Below, piece by piece: positions 1 to 11,256 of a stretch of DNA of 64,000 bases. Below the pieces are notes generated by a model. That model saw only the letters and a program-made list of their open reading frames with translations, was not told the DNA's origin and did not search any database. Positions within the stretch are counted from its first letter, which is position 1. The number at the start of each line of letters is the position of its first letter. Source of the stretch: Tubiluchus corallicola (taxonomy: Eukaryota; Priapulida; Priapulimorpha; Priapulimorphida; Tubiluchidae); NCBI GenBank assembly GCA_030141605.1, contig JAQGDQ010000238.1, positions 60,001-124,000 on the forward strand, in the 5' to 3' direction. Made by a program: the position numbers and the translations under genes.

Positions 1-9
1 ATCTATCTA

Positions 10-51
<42 letters not shown>

Positions 52-224
52 CGTCCGTCCGTCCGTCCGTCCGTCCGTCCGTCCATCATCCATCCATCCT
101 TCCATCCTTCCATCCATCCATCCATCCATCCATCCATCCATCCATCCATCCATCCATCCATCCATCCATCCATCCATCCATCCATCCATCCATCCATCTA
201 TCTATCTATATATATATATATATA
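1..224. repeat. Compound tetranucleotide microsatellite, truncated at window edge
   Basis: Consecutive blocks of TCTA, GTCT, CCGT, CATC and again TATC repeats, ending in a short TA tract. It lies in the VMAT intron following exon 9. The open frames across it are repeat translation only. Confidence 0.97.
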
Positions 225-236
225 CATAATTTGTAC

Positions 237-367
237 CATGATTATACAGGCACCAATGAGAAGCAGCGCCGACAGGGCGCAAATCCAGCGGCCTAACTTG
301 AAAGCCACAACTCCGAAGAGATTGGTTCCCAATAAATATCCTATACTGTCCGGTAAAAATACTGTTC
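237..367 (-). CDS. VMAT-like coding exon 9 (TM8-TM9)
   Basis: Starts after ATATTGCAG. The split glycine codon plus [18 protein letters not shown], then [20 protein letters not shown], match VMAT TM8-TM9. The end at ATG|GTACAA is a weak donor but coincides with loss of homology just before a TA repeat. Remaining exons lie outside the window. Confidence 0.9.
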
Positions 368-3300
368 CTGCAATATAACCAAATCCAAAATGCGTCCTAG
401 ATGCTAGATAGTAGGTAGACTCTAGGTAGAAACAATACATTGCAACTGCTTGTCAGATTTCAGTGCAGAAGCACCAATGGGGGGGGGGCTTATGCAAGTG
501 AATAAAAAACTAACAATAGTTTGATTCCATTAAAATTTGGCAATTAAAATTTTAAAAAGTTGCAGAATTGTCACTTTTTAAATATTCTATAAATCACTTT
601 CGCCTATTTTGGTATTAAATGGCGCTTACCTAGCATTCGGAATGCGTATGCGTTATGCGGATGCGGCGTTAATTTTTTCTGTAGCTATTTCCTATTGACT
701 TTTTCTGCGCAGCTATTCCGCAGGTGGATAACGCATAACGCACAACGCAATGTACCCGTTTCTCAGACCTGTGTTATGCGTTAATGTTTTCTGCAGCTAT
801 TTTCTATTGACTTTTTCTGCGCAGCTATTCCGCAGGTGGATAACGCAAAACGCTCAACGCATTCCGGATGCCAGGTAAACGCCACTTTACGGTGTGCGAA
901 GAACGCGTATGCATTATTAGATACCTAACTGCCATTTTGCTGGATGTATTGTCTTCATCAACCATATCGGCAAAGTAGGTTCTAGGATGGCCATCGCTGA
1001 TGTAGAACACCAAACAACTGCTGCAATAATTAATAGACGTTAGTTGACAAATTTACTTGCTATGTTTTCCTATGGATTTATTTCCTTACTTCAAAAACAT
1101 ACCTGTTGTGGTGGGGTTCGACCCGGTAGACAGCCTCACGGTCCGCTTTCGGTGATGCGAGTAAGTGCTGCATAAAGGCACCCAAGAAAATTGAAGAAAG
1201 AAACAAGACAACCAGAGCTTAAAGATGAAAGGTTCAAATTTGACAGGACCAACGACACTCGGCAGGCAAACAGGAGAAGTGCATCCGGCGACGGAACAAA
1301 GACAACTGACGATGTCACCTGTTAGCTTTTTCTACAGGAAACCACTGCTTAACCAATCGCAGGTAATGTTATCGGTTTTTGGTTTAAAGTGGTGGTCATA
1401 ACATTACCTGTTGGTTGGTCTGGTAAGGAATAAGTGTAATGCACATTCACCTGTTCAGCTCAGTATTAACTTATACCACGGCTTCAAAAAAACTTCTTTC
1501 TAAATTCAGCGTGAAAGATTTTTTAAAATATACGTCCAGTTAACTTGAATACTAAATCAACTACTATACCAGCTGAAACTAAGATGTAAGGATCTCTCAG
1601 CAGGAGTAACATTGGCGCCCCCTCTGAACGTGCGCTGGTTTCGACTGTCGGCTGAAGAATTGTTACTTGCAATGCTGAAAGAAAAATACGTAGCAGGTAA
1701 ACAGGCTAAGCGTAAAAAGTTTTGTAATAGTGTCACTCTGAATACAGTTGAACGTTAGTTGACGAATTTACTTGCTATTTTTTCATATGCGTTTATTTCC
1801 ATATTTCTAAAACATACATATCTGCTAACGCAGAAGGACAGTTTCGGCTAAGAAGGCCTATTTTGGTCCTAGGAAAGGAAGAAAACTTCGATGAAGAAAC
1901 ATAAGTGATCATAGCATGACTACTGGTGTTTCTAGTTAAAATCTGTAATATTCACCACGGAGACGCAAGATATTGAGAGTTTGTCTGAAATGTTACATTC
2001 CAGATGATAGAAATCCATCAAACTTTTTTTGCGACTTTTAACATTACCAACATTTCTTTGCAAAATAGGTGAGTACTTTGAAGGGAGTGGTGTTATCTTT
2101 TTTGAATAAAAGCTTTGTGACATCGGCACGAGAGCATGACACGAGCACGTCTGTTATAATAGTATAACATTACTAATGAGTTACCTATGTCTATGAGAGC
2201 AAACGCAATAATGAAAATAAATGGCGACGTTTGTGAGACAAAGTCGTACATCAAGCTGCCAAATGGATACCCAACTGAAACAAACAAAACATAATAATAA
2301 TAATAATAATGATAATAATTTTTATTGCCTGAAGTTCATATAAAAATGCTCTTTGGCATACAAACATTTAAAATCCACAAAAAAATCTACGAACTTATTT
2401 TAAACAACACAATTACGTCAATTCTTAAAAAACTAACTTTACTACGTTACATAGACACAAACTAAAATAACAAAAAGTTAAGATGCGTCTAAGAATAAAA
2501 GTGTTTTAATTTTAAGTTTAAAAACAGCAACACTTCAATGCAATGCAATGCAATGCAATGCAATGCAATGCAATACAATGCAATGCAATGCAATACAATA
2601 CAATACAATACAATACAATACAATACAATACAATACAATACAATACAATACAATACAATACAATACAATACAATACAATGCAATACAATATAATACAGTT
2701 CTATACAATACAATACAATACAATACAATACAATACAATACAATACAATACAATACAATACAATACAATACAATACAATACAATACAATACAATACAATA
2801 CAACACAATACGAATACAATAAATTATAATGCTTGGATTATTATTTTTCTCACTCTAAGTAAACAGCCTGGGAAAAAGAAATTTTTGTCGTGTTTAAGAA
2901 TTCTGAATTTCTACAGACAGCTGAGGCTTTAACAAGAAAAACGGACTCCTAGGGTTTTTTAATATAAATTAAACGTACAGTACTATAAGATTTGCATAAC
3001 AGTACAGTGTAATTTCCTCATGTATGGACCTTTATGAGGGTGTATCTGAAAATGCACTAGATTGGCATAAAATCACAGACTCTTTAAATTACTTTCAGTT
3101 AAAATTGACCTGAAGTGTCACTTTTAATGTTGCTGTTAAATTAATGATTAGTTTATGTTAACATTAACTTGTTATATTATGACTCAGTATTAACGTTAAG
3201 TCAATGTTATCTTAAAATTGATGTTAAGTGATGACGTGGGTTTTCCCGGAAACTGTTGACATGAAACAGTGGAACACACGAAATATAAAAATGTCAAGAA

Positions 3301-6300
3301 AATACAAATTAACGTAACTTTTATAATGTTTTAAATGCACAATAATGGTTTAAAGTCGCAATCTTTTCTCACGCTTGAAATTTTTTTCGTAAATTATTTT
3401 CGGGACATTAATGCGAGGATATAGCGCAGTGGTCACTGTTACGGTGTGCAGTTAGCGACTTTGGAAGTTAAGCAACACCATGCCTGTTAAGTAAGCAAAA
3501 CGAATGAGTGACTGGTCGGTAAATTGTTTTGGTGCGGTTTAATCTGTCATGTTGGCCAACGTGGCTTTGTTGGCTCAGTGTCTCCTCTTCAAGGATTATC
3601 ATGGACAAGGAGATTCTACAACTGCAAGCCTAAATAAAGTAAATCCTATCCCTAATGCCGGATTCCGACTTACACTGTGCTAGATTTATGAAAAATTATG
3701 CTCCAGGAAATGTACCTTATATATACGATTCATGCTATACCTTATATATACTTTATATATACCTTATATGTACCTTATATACACGATTATATAGCTACAT
3801 GCTAGAATCAACTATATGTATTGCTGTAATAACTGTAATACTACACTAATTGTATTAATTCCATTGGATATAAACGATTATATATATATACGATTCACTA
3901 TGTCATATTTCTTATTAAAAAATACATAGTGCAAACAAGCAGTATACACAACGCCATGATAACCAATGTGTGCCAGTTTGTCAGAGTCGTACGATTACTA
4001 GGAACTGGTGATTTTATAGATTTATCGAACACCCAAAGTGTGCACCCTTATCTCAGCAAATCACTCACGTTGGACTCTTACCTAGAACACCAGCTGCAAT
4101 TCCGCTCAGAGCAATTCCAATAGCTTGACTTCTGTCTTTATCATCTTTGTATACTGCAGCGAGCATTCCCAAACCTAAATTGAAAGTGCTGACGTAATCT
4201 TATACGCAGTATTCAGTTTCTGAAGACAACTTGACATTTTCTCAAATCCTTGTATTGCAGTTTTCAAAATTGTATTGCAAAATTTTCGTTACTTCCTTAT
4301 AGAACTTCACTTAAAAGTGCCTAGCAATTTTGTAATATTACACGAATTGAAAGTGTTCAGAAATGGTTAGAAACGAGGTGCTTTATTATGTCTTTATGCC
4401 AATTCTTTATGCAGCATTATAACTCTGGCACCGTCGCTCATCATTTGCAAATCTCTTGTTTTATTTAGCAGACATTTTGTCATTTCTCTGTGCCCTGACT
4501 AACAGATGTTTTGGACTTAAAAGATGCAAAACTTATGTTGATAAAGACTCGAAAAATACCAGCTGTAGCTGTACATGCCGAACCAATACCATGGATACTT
4601 CTGGCAAAGAATAACCATCCATACGTCTCAGCTACGGAGAATACTGAAGTACAAAACCATACATTGTCAATCTTTACTCGTTACATATTGTGTTATATAT
4701 TTAGCAATTGTGGGACATCAGTTTCTGAATCAATGCTAATTACAAAAGTTAATGTTGAAGTGTTTAATTACTATGTTGAAGAAGCAATGAAATAACAAGC
4801 AAGAAAAATTTAATAATTATGCTATATCTGTGAGGTAAATAAAAATGTGCAAGAAAAAGTACATTTTTAAGTCTTAATAAAACTTGTTTTACTTTGTGGA
4901 CATACATTTGTCGTAAAACATTTTTATAAATCTCTTTGTTCCAAATAATAATAAGGTACGTAAGCCGAAACCTAAACAAAATCAACTGCAGTGTATGTTG
5001 AAACTACGAAGCGCATTCAGAAGGAGATTTCCTCAGCAAAATAGTGTTGCCGGGTGCCATATTTCATCAAGTTTTGTTTGACAACTTTGACAATATAGTC
5101 GTATATATATATATATATATATATAGTTCTGCTGTGATTACAAGATTCTTTGCCTGATGATGATTTGAGATACAATATAAAATTTGCATCTGTAATCTGT
5201 GCATCTATAATATAGATTATAATCTATAATTTTGATAAAGTGACACTGAATCTCAATTTATTAATTAAATGAGTTTATTTGGAGTTGCTTTTACATTATA
5301 TTATTTAAAATTTTTAGACGATAAATGTTTTTTCAAGAACTGTCATTTGTAGAATGTGAGTTTCCAAATGCGAGAAAAAAGGAAATTTTCCTTACTTATA
5401 GTGGAGAACGTTATTATCAAAATTCCACAGAACATTGGCACTGTGTATCCGATTCTGAAATTAAAAGTACAAAAAATAAAATAGTGTAAATGGTTGCGGG
5501 GTAAACCAGACTAAGACATTCGTTCTTGTTCGTTTAATTAAGTTTGTGATAAGTTCAATAGTAAATAAAAAACTTAAAACTTCAAAAATACAGTAGACAG
5601 ACGAAAAGAGGAAAATTGTTTTCTCTTCTACTTGCTTTGTGCGCGCACAGGACAGGGGGTGTATGTGTATTCTTGTCATAAGAAAGTACACAAAATACAC
5701 AAAATGAATCATGCTAAACCGCAAAAACACAAAATAATTTCATACAGGATGCAGAGCAGACTTATATTCTAATATTCTGAACCTGTACCAGATGATTTGT
5801 TTGAGTTAAAATAAAGAGAATAAAGATCTGCTTATTTTTATATAGTAGCGTTACACTCATCTTAGGACGCCTACTTACATCGCTTGAATAAATATTTCAA
5901 ATATGAAATTACATGTAAAGAAATCAAGTACCAAATTTTGTTCTCCACTGAGTGTCGATCTAAAGATTCTGCTTATCAGATAGTTATTGCATAAGAAAAA
6001 TTTAATTTCCCGAGCCACTCGCTACAAAATGCAATGTCGTTTGGGCGCGGTGGCGCTCTAACATGTTGCGAATATATCAGTTCTTTTAACGAATGTTTCT
6101 GACTAAACACAAACGTATCATGTACCCACAGTGACTAAATAGCGTTACTGAATTAATTTTTAATAAACCTCTCTCCGCCAAACGAGGTGGGTGATGCGAG
6201 GTCTTCATTGAGTGCACCAGACCGTGGAATCCAATTTCAGCCGAATGGCTTCTTTCATCAAGCAGTTAACTTGACATTTATACGTAGATGCGACGTAACC

Positions 6301-8731
6301 CAATAATACGCAAGATTTAGCATGTCAGCCAAAATACAAAGAAATAGGTATTCAGAGCGGCGATCATTGTTTGCTTCATTGCCCTATTATTGGTTACGAT
6401 CTAACAAACACCACGTTAGTTTCAAACAGTAGGCAGGTTAATAGACAGATGAACAGACAAAAGAACAGGGAAGCTGACGGGTACACGAATGGGGATTACA
6501 ACCAGTGCAGATACACAGACAGAGAAAAACGTGCTGTGTACACCATAACATACTTGCCTGTTCGTAAGTGGTCCCACAATAACATTAGCTATTAGCTGGA
6601 CCAGAGCTTTTGAAGAAAACAGCCACCCGATTTGACTGTTCTCACTGCCAATGTCATCCACAACTGGACCAGCGGATTTGTTAAGAGACGTTTGTTCAGA
6701 AGTATTGTTGCCAAGAGGTACTGGAAGACGCGACAAACCATTTGTGTAGCCATATTCTTGATGATGTTCTAACACGTACAAGTAATCTGGTATTATTGGA
6801 ACTGAAAATAATGTAATCATAGTCATTACGCTGTGAACTAGAAAAGAAAACACTAGATTATTAGAAAACTAGAATACTAAAAAAACTAGAATGAAATCGA
6901 ATAAAATACATTACTCGGTATTTTATTTTTGTTACAATTGGCATAATATGCACAAATTACACAAACTCATTGCTATTTAAGCCACGTATTAAAATGTTGC
7001 AAATACCTTGTAAAATCGTCAATCAACAAATTAATATTGAAATTAAACCTTTCAATATTTTGCAAGTGAAAATAGCTGGTTTCGGCTAGACAATCACTAG
7101 TACACTTAAATACACTGATAGGTTCTATCTAAGTTTCCGTATCACACATCAACTCACATTTCTGAGTGAGGTATATACACTTTTTGCATGAATGGACTGC
7201 GAGTATGCTTTTTTTATTCATTTTGAAGCGCTATTGCGTTATGCCCTAAAACTGTTGTAAAGAACAAACTTACATTTAATTGAACATCTCAACAATGCAC
7301 TACCGAACAAACTCACACGGTCTTGGATATTTCAGTCATGCAATGAAGAACAAATTCACCCTTATTCACATATTTGAACTATACTTTGAACGATAAAGTT
7401 GGGTATTTCAACTGTGCAAATGAACACTAAAATCACACTTACTTGCATACATTTACTATTTAAAAAAGAACAAACTCACACTTACTTGCAATATTTCAAC
7501 TGTGCCAAAAGAACAAATTTAAACTTATTTCCGTAGTTCCACTATGCAGGGAAAGAATTCAGATTTACTTGCAGTATTTCCACTATAGTCAGGAAAGAAC
7601 AAGCTCACTCTTACTTACACATTTCTACTAAACAGGAAAGAACAAATTCACTCTTGCTTGCACATTTTCACTAAACAGGAAAGAACAAACCCCTCTTGCT
7701 TGCACATTTTCACCATGCAGGAAAGAACAAACTGACTCTTGCTTGCATGTTTTCACAATGCAGGAAAGAGGAAACTCACTCTTGCTTGCATGTTTTCACA
7801 ATGCAGGAAAGAACAAACTCACTCTTGCGTGCATGCTTTCACAATGCAGGAAAGAAGAAACTCACTCTTGCTTGCATGTTTTCACAATGCAGGAAAGAAG
7901 AAACTCACTCTTGCTTGCATGCTTTCACAATGCAGGAAAGAAGAAACTCACTCTTGCATGCATGTTTTCACAATGCAGGAAAGAACAAACTCACTCTTGC
8001 TTGCATGTTTTCACAATGCAGGAAAGAACAAACTCACTCTTGCTTGCATGTTTTCACAATGCAGGAAAGAACAAACTCACTCTTGCTTGCATGCTTTCAC
8101 AATGCAGGAAAGAAGAAACTCACTCTTGCTTGCACGTTTTCACAATGCAGGAAAGAACAAACTCGCTCTTGCTTGCATGCTTTCACAATGCAGGAAAGAG
8201 CAAACTCACTCTTGCTGTCACATTTCCACTATGTAGAAGAAGACAAACTCAAATTTACTTGGATACAGGAAACAACAAATTCACACTTAGTTCCACAACG
8301 CATGAAAAAACTCACACTTACTTGTGTGCCTCCTCTATACAAGAAAGAGCAAGTTTACCTTTCTTGATTTTTCATTTTTGCAATGGGAAACAAGCATTTA
8401 CCTACATATATCAATAGTGCAGTAAAGAGCAAACCCTCTCTTCTAGCACATTTTCATTACGCAATAAAGAACACTCATACTTCTCGCATATATCGAATGT
8501 GCAGCAAAAGACAATGCGGTATTTCAACAGCCTGCAATTAACAGCTACTGTTGTTTAAAATACGTAGTAAAAGATTCACTTACCCACAACGGTAAGCAAC
8601 ATGTTATCAAGAAGTAAGGACAAGAAGACAATGAAGAGCACAACTCGCTTTGTGGCTCTGACCTTCTCCAAGAGATCATGAAGTTTCGCAGAATTTGTAG
8701 GCAGAAGGCTTTGCAGATGAGACAGCGTCAT
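237..8731 (-). CDS. SLC18A2-like: Vesicular monoamine transporter-like gene (SLC18/VMAT), 3' end outside window
   Basis: A proton-coupled antiporter that would load monoamines into synaptic or secretory vesicles (major facilitator fold, 12 TM helices expected). Coding exons on the minus strand in order: 8584-8731, 6558-6801, 5396-5454, 4560-4643, 4082-4174, 2185-2274, 1570-1651, 925-1020, 237-367. Spliced, they give TM1 with [20 protein letters not shown], a luminal loop with N-glycosylation sequons, SSKALVQLI in TM2, [30 protein letters not shown], a TM6 segment, [18 protein letters not shown] and [16 protein letters not shown]. These match the VMAT branch of SLC18 better than VAChT. The acidic residue of TM1, the lysine of TM2 and the glutamate of the LEP motif, all important in the family, are present. 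Eight of nine junctions are phase-compatible; the 2185/1651 junction is not and may involve a longer exon or a missed small exon. TM10-12 and the C-terminus lie beyond the left edge. VMAT1 versus VMAT2 orthology cannot be decided. Confidence 0.93.
618..886. mobile_element. PIF/Harbinger-like MITE with internal duplication
   Basis: Imperfect terminal inverted repeats of about 30 bp (left AATGGCGCTTACCTAGCATT..., right the complement of AGTGGCGTTTACCTGGCATC...) flank a body with two direct copies of a roughly 70-bp unit, offset by 112 bp (near 666-735 and 778-847). A TTA triplet adjoins both ends (615-617 and 887-889), which is the target-site length of PIF/Harbinger elements. No transposase is present. 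It sits in a VMAT intron. Confidence 0.75.
925..1020 (-). CDS. VMAT-like coding exon 8 (TM7)
   Basis: Reads [20 protein letters not shown] then [11 protein letters not shown], ungapped to the MGIAMLEPALPIWMMETM..KWQLG segment of VMAT. Acceptor AATTATTGCAG, donor TTAG|GTATCT. An overlapping frame is also open here but carries no family signature. Confidence 0.92.
1570..1651 (-). CDS. VMAT-like coding exon 7 (central cytosolic loop)
   Basis: Reads [20 protein letters not shown] then PYILVSA, equivalent to the loop GTPLTTLLKDPYILIAA between TM6 and TM7. Donor GCTG|GTATAG joins in phase to exon 8. The acceptor chosen (ATTCTTCAG, phase 0) does not match the phase-1 end of exon 6. Confidence 0.85.
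2185..2274 (-). CDS. VMAT-like coding exon 6 (TM5-TM6), 3' border uncertain
   Basis: After TTTGTTTCAG reads [20 protein letters not shown] then [10 protein letters not shown], matching the GPPFGSVLYEFVGKTAPF region. The ATAG|GTAACT donor is used for the end given here. Reading on past it gives GNSLVML, which also fits TM6 length, so the true end may lie a few codons further on (towards about 2150). Confidence 0.85.
2538..2823. repeat. Pentanucleotide array (CAATG)n/(CAATA)n
   Basis: About 57 tandem 5-bp units. The left end is CAATG units, the rest CAATA with a short interruption near 2690-2703. Open in several frames on both strands because 5 is not a multiple of 3; non-coding. Located in the intron between VMAT exons 5 and 6. 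Confidence 0.97.
3418..3640 (+). repeat. 5S rRNA/tRNA-like SINE relic
   Basis: The head contains TAGCGCAGTGG, a tRNA A-box type sequence, followed by TTTGGAAGTTAAGCA and GCCTGTTAAGTA and then ATGAGTGACTG. In order, these resemble the internal control region of 5S rRNA (CGGAAGCTAAGCA, GCCTGGTTAGTA, ATGGGAGACCG). The tail ends near CTAAATAAAGTAAATCC. This composition suggests a SINE3-type element. Lies in a VMAT intron. Confidence 0.5.
4082..4174 (-). CDS. VMAT-like coding exon 5 (motif between TM4 and TM5)
   Basis: A 93-bp exon reading [20 protein letters not shown] then [11 protein letters not shown], matching the GMGMLASVYTDDEERG-type signature of vesicular amine transporters. Acceptor TTTCAATTTAG, donor CTAG|GTAAGA. 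Confidence 0.93.
4560..4643 (-). CDS. VMAT-like coding exon 4 (TM3-TM4)
   Basis: An 84-bp exon reading [20 protein letters not shown] then GSACTATA, with the first isoleucine codon split with exon 3. This is the ARSLQGIGS-type segment of the family. Acceptor TTGTACTTCAG, donor GCTG|GTATTT. Confidence 0.92.
5101..5125. repeat. (TA)n dinucleotide tract
   Basis: A short uninterrupted TA run in a VMAT intron. Nothing else is recognised in its surroundings. Confidence 0.9.
5396..5454 (-). CDS. VMAT-like coding exon 3 (TM3)
   Basis: A 59-bp exon after TTTAATTTCAG, reading [19 protein letters not shown], which aligns without gaps to TM3 of VMAT. Donor ATAA|GTAAGG. Phases on both sides agree with exons 2 and 4. 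Confidence 0.92.
6558..6801 (-). CDS. VMAT-like coding exon 2 (luminal loop 1, TM2)
   Basis: Starts after TTATTTTCAG and reads [14 protein letters not shown], then a polar luminal loop with sequons NNT, NTS and NKS, then [14 protein letters not shown] and GPLTN. It ends AACAG|GCAAGT, a non-canonical GC donor. Using the GC donor makes the split codon AG|A (Arg), restoring the conserved LTNRIGY; the nearby GTATGT donor would break the frame. Confidence 0.93.
7140..8583. repeat. 43-bp intronic minisatellite with splice-site-like units
   Basis: About 14 well-kept copies of a 43-bp unit at roughly 7632-8216, grading into increasingly divergent copies on both sides. Core unit (plus strand): GCAGGAAAGAACAAACTCAC then TCTTGCTTGCATGTTTTCACAAT. 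Read on the transcribed strand, the divergent copies contain GCAAGTAAGTGTGAGTTTG followed by a pyrimidine stretch and CTGCATAG, i.e. a donor-like then acceptor-like motif. The array abuts the true donor of VMAT exon 1 (GTAAGT at 8583), whose flank resembles the unit. It occupies much of VMAT intron 1. Confidence 0.95.
8584..8731 (-). CDS. VMAT-like coding exon 1 (N-terminus, TM1)
   Basis: Encodes a short charged N-terminus followed by TM1 ([20 protein letters not shown]). An in-frame TAA lies at 8819-8821 upstream, so the first usable ATG is at 8731, giving an N-terminus of family-typical length. The exon ends G|GTAAGT at 8584 (phase 1), and the split codon restores V with the next exon. Confidence 0.92.
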
Positions 8732-8821
8732 TCCCTTTGTTTGCTGGTGTACCGTTAGTCTGAGAATCTTCGAGAAAAAGTTTGTTATTGACTTTGCTCC
8801 ACTAAATTTTTCTGCCAATTA

Positions 8822-10345
<1,524 letters not shown>

Positions 10346-10720
10346 AGAGAGAGGGGGCAGGGGGCAGAGAGGGGAGTAAAAAGGCAGGTGAAGTGACCAT
10401 GCATTTTCATGCTAAACCCGACGCTTAGTTAGTCTTGCGTTTAAAGCTAAAGCTCCATAATTGTTTTCTATCTATTGAAGCAGGGAAGCGAAGGTTTATC
10501 GCTGAGAGCAAGATGATATTGAGTCTAATATTAAATCATGCGGTCTATTATTGCCGTTCAACCTAACTGCCGGAATGTAGATAAGAAGCCATGCCTGGGC
10601 TTGCCAGATAACGGTCACGTGATCAATGGCATACTTAGACAGGATCAGTGCGTGGCTACATTATTTTCTCCTGCGCTTTTTATCTTACTGAATAACGGGC
10701 CAGTAATGTATGGCGGTTCT

Positions 10721-11256
10721 TAGGGCCGGTGCTAGTAATTGCAGGGCCCACTTAGGAAATTGTGAGGGGGCCCTCTACCCCGCAGCTCACAAATGCTGCA
10801 GAACAGTGTAAACCATCTGGATATGCTTATCAAACAATACAACTTTATATTCCAAGCGTTACGTTATATAATCTCATTAATAGCACTCTTTCTGTGTGGA
10901 ATGTTTGAATATCATCCACACAAGCTGTAAAATTAAAGTAGAGTGATAATCTAACTAATGCATATAGGGCTCGTCAATTACCTTATTTTAAGAAGGCAAA
11001 TGGCGACTATAGACTGAAATTACAAAATAAATAAACAAACGATCAGCAAAAAAAATATTGAAACATAGATATACGAGGACAGATTGAATAGGTTTCACTT
11101 GCCTTCATAGTATCAAGAAACTTCGAGCACCCTGGACATTCATAGCGTCACTAATTCATTATAGCGTCCTCCGATCGAGCGTGTGCGCGGGGGGGGGGGG
11201 CTCTTGGCGCTGGGCCTAATTTGAACAAATCTGTCTAATTGGCTTAAAACCGGCAT
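10721..11256. mobile_element. hAT (Zaphod-like) non-autonomous relic
   Basis: The left end TAGGGCCGGTGCTAG and the right end, whose complement reads GCCGGTTTTAAGCC, resemble the GGCCGG-type termini of Zaphod/hAT elements. GC-rich terminal blocks and an AT-rich middle support one degraded element. I found no clear target-site duplication or transposase. Confidence 0.4.

Noticed and set aside
7696-8417. Three overlapping 165-224-codon open frames of repeated HACFHNAGK-type units
   Set aside because: They arise because the 43-bp minisatellite lacks stops in all three plus-strand frames. The region lies in an intron on the opposite strand, and no frame is preferred.
237-8731. Vesicular acetylcholine transporter (VAChT) as the identity of the SLC18-like gene
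   Set aside because: [21 protein letters not shown] and [15 protein letters not shown] follow the VMAT pattern rather than the VAChT one, and the gene is split into many exons, unlike the single coding exon typical of VAChT.
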